Positions 60,599 to 64,000 of a stretch of 64,000 bases of DNA are shown piece after piece. Location: positions 80,137-144,136 of the forward strand of contig NZ_JANQIM010000034.1 of assembly GCF_028282165.1 (NCBI RefSeq). The letters run 5' to 3'. Both the position numbers and the translations under genes were made by a program. The notes under the pieces are model-generated. The model worked only from the letters and a program-made list of their open reading frames with translations, had not been told where the DNA came from and ran no database searches. Positions within the stretch are counted from its first letter, which is position 1. Each line of letters opens with the position of its first letter. The DNA is from Winogradskyella sp. GTDB taxonomy: Bacteria; Bacteroidota; Bacteroidia; Flavobacteriales; Flavobacteriaceae.

Positions 60599-61630
60599 AT
60601 GAAAAAATGCAATTTAACCATCTTGCTACTTATTGTATGTTATAATCTAATCACTGCACAGCATAAAGGAAACTACAATCAAATAACACGGGAGATTTCG
60701 CGCCAAAATATTTTATCGAGCGGTAATGCTACTATCTATAATCCAGCAGTTCAACAACACATCAATAAGGTTCTGCAACCTAGCAATGTATTAACGATAG
60801 ATGTAAAGGCGCTTCAAAATGTTAGCGCAAGCACATATACAGCTATGTTCAACCTATCTCAAATTGGGCCAACAGCAGAGGCCACAAATACGCTTATGAA
60901 AGAACGTATAGACAATATTAAAAAGAGATTGGTCTTATTAGGCATTACAGAAAAAGATATCGCAATAGACGTTATTTCATTTATTCCTGTGTATGAAGTT
61001 GAAGTCACTAAGAAACTCTTTAGTAAAACCTATACTGAGGTTCCTAAAGGTTTTGAACTACAACAAAACATCCACATCCAATTTACCAAAACCAATCAGT
61101 TTGAATCTATACTAGAAGCATGTGCCAAAAGCGAAGTATACAACCTTGTAAAGGTCGATTATTATATCGAAAACATACAAGAGGTTTATAAAAATCTTCA
61201 AGATGAATTGTTGAAACTTATTGAAGATAAGAAAGCCTATTATAGTGTTTTAGGTTTCGATCTATCTGAATATGACGTTAAAATTGCTGATGATAAATAT
61301 TGCTACTTCCCAAAGGACTTCTATCAAAGTTATCAAGCGTACAATAGCGTTTCTTTTGAAGCTTTAAAAAAAGATAAAGGAGTAACAAGCGCTAAAAAAC
61401 AGACGTCGTATTACTACCAACCACTTACTTATGAACGCTATGATATAGTAATCGATCCATCAATCCTAGAGCCCGTAGTTCAGATAGGTATGAATATAAA
61501 ACTGGTATTCACACCTAAACCTAAAGAGCAAAAACCACAACCGATCACCAAAACCGAAGTAGATCATAAATATTATGTTATCTCACCCAATGGAACAATA
61601 GACGTAAAAGAATTAAATACAAAAAATTAA
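60599..61630 (+). CDS. Secreted SIMPL/DUF541-like protein
   Basis: About 343 residues from the ATG at 60599, which opens a signal peptide (MKKCNLTILLLIVCYNLITA). A TTG 120 bp upstream would add a non-conserved leader. The mature part has the SIMPL layout: a strand with the motif SSGNATIYNPAV, LTIDVKALQNVSASTYTAMF, then the TLMKERIDNIKKRLVLLGI helix and repeats of the same fold. SIMPL proteins are periplasmic and of unclear function. The VWA lipoprotein follows after 5 bp, forming an operon. Confidence 0.65.
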   Translation: MKKCNLTILLLIVCYNLITAQHKGNYNQITREISRQNILSSGNATIYNPAVQQHINKVLQPSNVLTIDVKALQNVSASTYTAMFNLSQIGPTAEATNTLMKERIDNIKKRLVLLGITEKDIAIDVISFIPVYEVEVTKKLFSKTYTEVPKGFELQQNIHIQFTKTNQFESILEACAKSEVYNLVKVDYYIENIQEVYKNLQDELLKLIEDKKAYYSVLGFDLSEYDVKIADDKYCYFPKDFYQSYQAYNSVSFEALKKDKGVTSAKKQTSYYYQPLTYERYDIVIDPSILEPVVQIGMNIKLVFTPKPKEQKPQPITKTEVDHKYYVISPNGTIDVKELNTKN

Positions 61631-61635
61631 AAACT

Positions 61636-62850
61636 ATGAATTCTTCAGAAAAAAAATGCGAACACTTAAAAAATAAGGAGGGCCTGAATAAAACAATATC
61701 GAAAGCTTTTGCAATACTAATAGGCCTCATATACTTTACATCTTGTAATGCAAATACAAAAACAAAAGTAAATCATTTAGGCATAAACGCTAATCCAATT
61801 GAAACGAAGCTAAACACAAAAAAGCCAGAAATAAAAGTAGCCTTATTACTAGACACAAGCAACAGTATGGATGGGTTAATAGATCAGGCTAAAGCTCAGC
61901 TTTGGCAAATCGTCAATGAGTTATCGTATGCAAAGTGTAATGAGGAAAGTCCAAACCTTAAAATTGCATTATATGAATATGGTAATGATAATTTAAATGC
62001 TGATGAAGGCTATTTAAGACAGGTCATTTCTTTTAGTGAAGATCTTGATGAAATTTCTAAATCATTATTCTCATTGACCACCAATGGCGGCAACGAATAC
62101 TGTGGCAAGGTGATTAAAACTGCATTAAATCAATTAGATTGGGGAGAAAACAAAGATGACTTAAAATTTATCTTCATTGCAGGAAATGAACCCTATACTC
62201 AAGGAAACGTAAGTTATAAAGAAGCTTCAAAGTTAGCTCATCAAAACGATGTAACAGTCAATACCATTTTCTGTGGAGATTATAACCAAGGTATTTCCGG
62301 TTTTTGGAAAGATGGTGCAGATCTAACGCATGGTGACTATATGGCCATTAATCATAATAAAGCAACAGTGCATATTGCCTCACCATATGATGATAAAATT
62401 CTTGAACTTAACAAAAAACTGAATAATACCTATGTGGCATACGGAAGCTCTGGAAGAAGAAAAATGGAATTACAAGCAGAACAAGATGCCAATGCAAGAA
62501 GTTATAATAAAGCTAATGCTGTGAGCAGAACAGTTAGTAAAAGCTCCCGATTATATAAAAATAGTTCATGGGATTTGGTTGATGCAGAGAGAGAAACCGA
62601 TTTTTCATATGATGACTTAGACAAAAACGAACTCCCAGAGGACTTAAAAGAAAAGTCTAAAGAAGAAATTAAATCTTATGTTGAGAATAAACGAAAAGAA
62701 CGGGAAAAACTTCAAAAAGAAATTACAGAATTAAATATGAAGCGACGCGAATACATTTCTAAAAAATCGGTACAGAGTGATAATGGACTAGAAAGTGCAA
62801 TGTTAAATGCTATAAAAACACAGGCTAAAAAGAAAAACTACTTATGGTAA
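61636..62850 (+). CDS. VWA-domain lipoprotein
   Basis: 404 residues. The N-terminus has a hydrophobic segment ending in a lipobox-like YFTSC (Cys near residue 37). A von Willebrand A domain follows (~68-240) with the MIDAS motif D-T-S-N-S (LLLDTSNSMDG), then Thr and Asp motifs further on. The C-terminus is a long charged helical region (EEIKSYVENKRKEREKLQKE). It is probably an envelope-anchored metal-dependent adhesion or assembly factor, co-expressed with the SIMPL-like gene. Confidence 0.85.
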   Translation: MNSSEKKCEHLKNKEGLNKTISKAFAILIGLIYFTSCNANTKTKVNHLGINANPIETKLNTKKPEIKVALLLDTSNSMDGLIDQAKAQLWQIVNELSYAKCNEESPNLKIALYEYGNDNLNADEGYLRQVISFSEDLDEISKSLFSLTTNGGNEYCGKVIKTALNQLDWGENKDDLKFIFIAGNEPYTQGNVSYKEASKLAHQNDVTVNTIFCGDYNQGISGFWKDGADLTHGDYMAINHNKATVHIASPYDDKILELNKKLNNTYVAYGSSGRRKMELQAEQDANARSYNKANAVSRTVSKSSRLYKNSSWDLVDAERETDFSYDDLDKNELPEDLKEKSKEEIKSYVENKRKEREKLQKEITELNMKRREYISKKSVQSDNGLESAMLNAIKTQAKKKNYLW

Positions 62851-62868
62851 AGTAGTAAGTTGAAAGAA

Positions 62869-62900
62869 AAAGGCTCAATTAAAATTGAGCCTTTATTATT
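62869..62900. terminator. Bidirectional terminator between VWA and PorP/SprF genes
   Basis: A 10-bp perfect stem (aaaggctcaa with ttgagccttt) and a 6-nt A/T loop, with A and T runs outside. It ends two convergent genes. Confidence 0.8.
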
Positions 62901-63909
62901 AATTAACTGCAGGACAATTACATTCGTACTTCTCTCGCCTACAATTAAAGTTATATCCTAATGTAATCTGATGAAAACCACCAGTATTAAAATTAATAGT
63001 ATTAGCTTGATAAGAATAGGTATAAGCAAATACAAAATTATTATAATCAATCCCAATAAAAGGAGTGAAGTATTGCAGTTGTTGACTACTAACACCCGAA
63101 CCATCTAAAAATTCGGCTCCATCCAAACTTCTTCTATAAGACAAACCGCCCCAGATTTTGCCAAAATCCATTTCACGATATACTTTAGCATTAATATCAA
63201 TTGTCGATTCCTCAGTAGCATCTCTGTACATGTACATAATTGACGGTTCGTAACTCCAATCACTTCCAAATTTGTTAAAAGTATATCCCGTCGAAAACAA
63301 ATACGTTCTCAAGTTATCAAACTCAAAACCCTGATCATTGAAATTTATTCCTTCATTTGTCAAAATATTTTTAGCTGTAAAATGCGCATAGAAATCAACA
63401 TAATGATATGAAAACCCAAAGTCAATATTAAAATTTGTTGCACTTTGTTCAATCCCCGCAATAAGTTGATCAAATTCTCCAGGTGCTAAAAAGGTGGTTT
63501 CATCCAGCTTATACTGAAGAACACCCGCACTTAATCCAAACGACAACATGTTTAAATCAATTTCATTTCTTGAAAACATCAAGTGATAAGCAAACGTAGC
63601 ATAGCCTCCAACTGTAGAGTGAAAACCATTAGCATCATTAAATAAGATACCTCCAAGAGCTACAGGCGAATCACCTAACCTTCCATTTATACTTAACGTT
63701 TGCAAACTTGGTGCATCATCAACACCAAACCATTGCTGTCTAGCCGTTAATCTTACTTTAGCACAATTAGCAACACCAGCCATAGAAGGGTGAATTAAAT
63801 AATAATTATCCAATAGATAATCAGAATATATAGGAACACCCTCCTGTGCTATTCCAATATTCGCAAACAATGCTGTCAATGCTACTAAACAAAACTTTTT
63901 TAATCTCAT
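62899..63909 (-). CDS. PorP/SprF-family type IX secretion membrane protein
   Basis: 336 residues. Signal peptide ends near NIGIAQ; the mature start VPIYSDYLLDNYYLIHPSMAG and RLTARQQWFGVDDAP are diagnostic for PorP/SprF outer-membrane proteins. The rest is beta-barrel-like, ending FNCRREKYECNC. Members help T9SS secrete or anchor type-B cargo, usually encoded next to them. Here the end of such a cargo gene lies 8 bp upstream on the same strand. Confidence 0.93.
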   Translation of the reverse strand: MRLKKFCLVALTALFANIGIAQEGVPIYSDYLLDNYYLIHPSMAGVANCAKVRLTARQQWFGVDDAPSLQTLSINGRLGDSPVALGGILFNDANGFHSTVGGYATFAYHLMFSRNEIDLNMLSFGLSAGVLQYKLDETTFLAPGEFDQLIAGIEQSATNFNIDFGFSYHYVDFYAHFTAKNILTNEGINFNDQGFEFDNLRTYLFSTGYTFNKFGSDWSYEPSIMYMYRDATEESTIDINAKVYREMDFGKIWGGLSYRRSLDGAEFLDGSGVSSQQLQYFTPFIGIDYNNFVFAYTYSYQANTINFNTGGFHQITLGYNFNCRREKYECNCPAVN

Positions 63910-63917
63910 AATTTATT

Positions 63918-64000
63918 TTAACGTTTCAAGGTAAAATGGGCCTTCAGTTCCTTCCGCTGTCCGGTGGTGGGCTCGTCGTACTCCACCAGGAACCAGTAGT
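63918..64000 (-). CDS. C-terminus of a T9SS type-B (gliding-motility-associated) cargo protein
   Basis: The minus-strand frame from the window edge to the stop at 63918-63920 reads YWFLVEYDEPTTG...KAHFTLKR. This is the end of the type-B gliding-motility-associated C-terminal domain found on SprB-like adhesins. The gene continues beyond the window. It immediately precedes the PorP/SprF gene (8-bp gap), the usual cargo-plus-SprF pairing. The codons are strikingly GC-rich (CTG, GTG, GAG, GAC, CCC, ACC), unlike all neighbouring genes. Confidence 0.75.
   Translation of the reverse strand, partial: YWFLVEYDEPTTGQRKELKAHFTLKR

Overview
The window comes from an AT-rich marine-type Flavobacteriaceae (Bacteroidota) chromosome. 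The evidence is type IX secretion (T9SS) sorting domains on several proteins, a PorP/SprF gene, a primary sigma factor without region 1.1, TAnnTTTG -7 promoter elements, almost no Shine-Dalgarno sites, a folK-deoxynucleoside kinase fusion and a uppS-bamA-ompH-ompH-murI block. The genus cannot be fixed from the sequence alone.

Left part (1-10573): the C-terminal ~1,400 residues of a very large T9SS-secreted leucine-rich-repeat protein, an EreA/ChaN-like periplasmic protein, an AraC regulator, a calcineurin-like phosphoesterase with an overlapping small membrane protein, and a second T9SS cargo with Asp-box propeller repeats.

Middle (10574-27079): a 16.5-kb genomic island in the 3' end of tRNA-Leu(UAA), bounded by a perfect 24-bp direct repeat. 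Its left end carries a tyrosine recombinase, a small unknown protein, an excisionase-like HTH protein and a Rep-like initiator. The cargo is two neighbouring predicted defence modules. The first is a tight seven-gene operon: metallo-beta-lactamase-fold protein, trypsin-like protease with C-terminal domain, ABC-3C-type middle component, SMC/Rad50-like ABC ATPase, patatin, Mrr-like nuclease and TIR-like protein. The second is a nuclease-NACHT NTPase resembling bacterial NLRs. No conjugation, capsid or terminase genes are visible, so the element looks like a satellite or minimal integrative element dedicated to immunity. Both island ends carry the same 19-bp motif (17/19 identical) and a terminator hairpin next to the att site.

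Right part (27080-64000): ordinary core chromosome. It holds tRNA-Gly and tRNA-Leu (with an apparent scar of another tRNA-targeted insertion between them), mutS, a SpoU methyltransferase, folK-dNK, a queuosine-precursor transporter, an AsmA-like protein, the primary sigma factor, rpsU, a GH3 protein, clpX-clpP-tig, pdxJ, nadK, uppS-bamA-ompH-ompH (outer-membrane biogenesis), murI, a gamma-carbonic anhydrase, a LytS/LytR two-component pair, SIMPL-like and VWA proteins, and PorP/SprF next to the end of a T9SS type-B cargo gene. The last ~65 bases are strikingly GC-rich compared with everything else.
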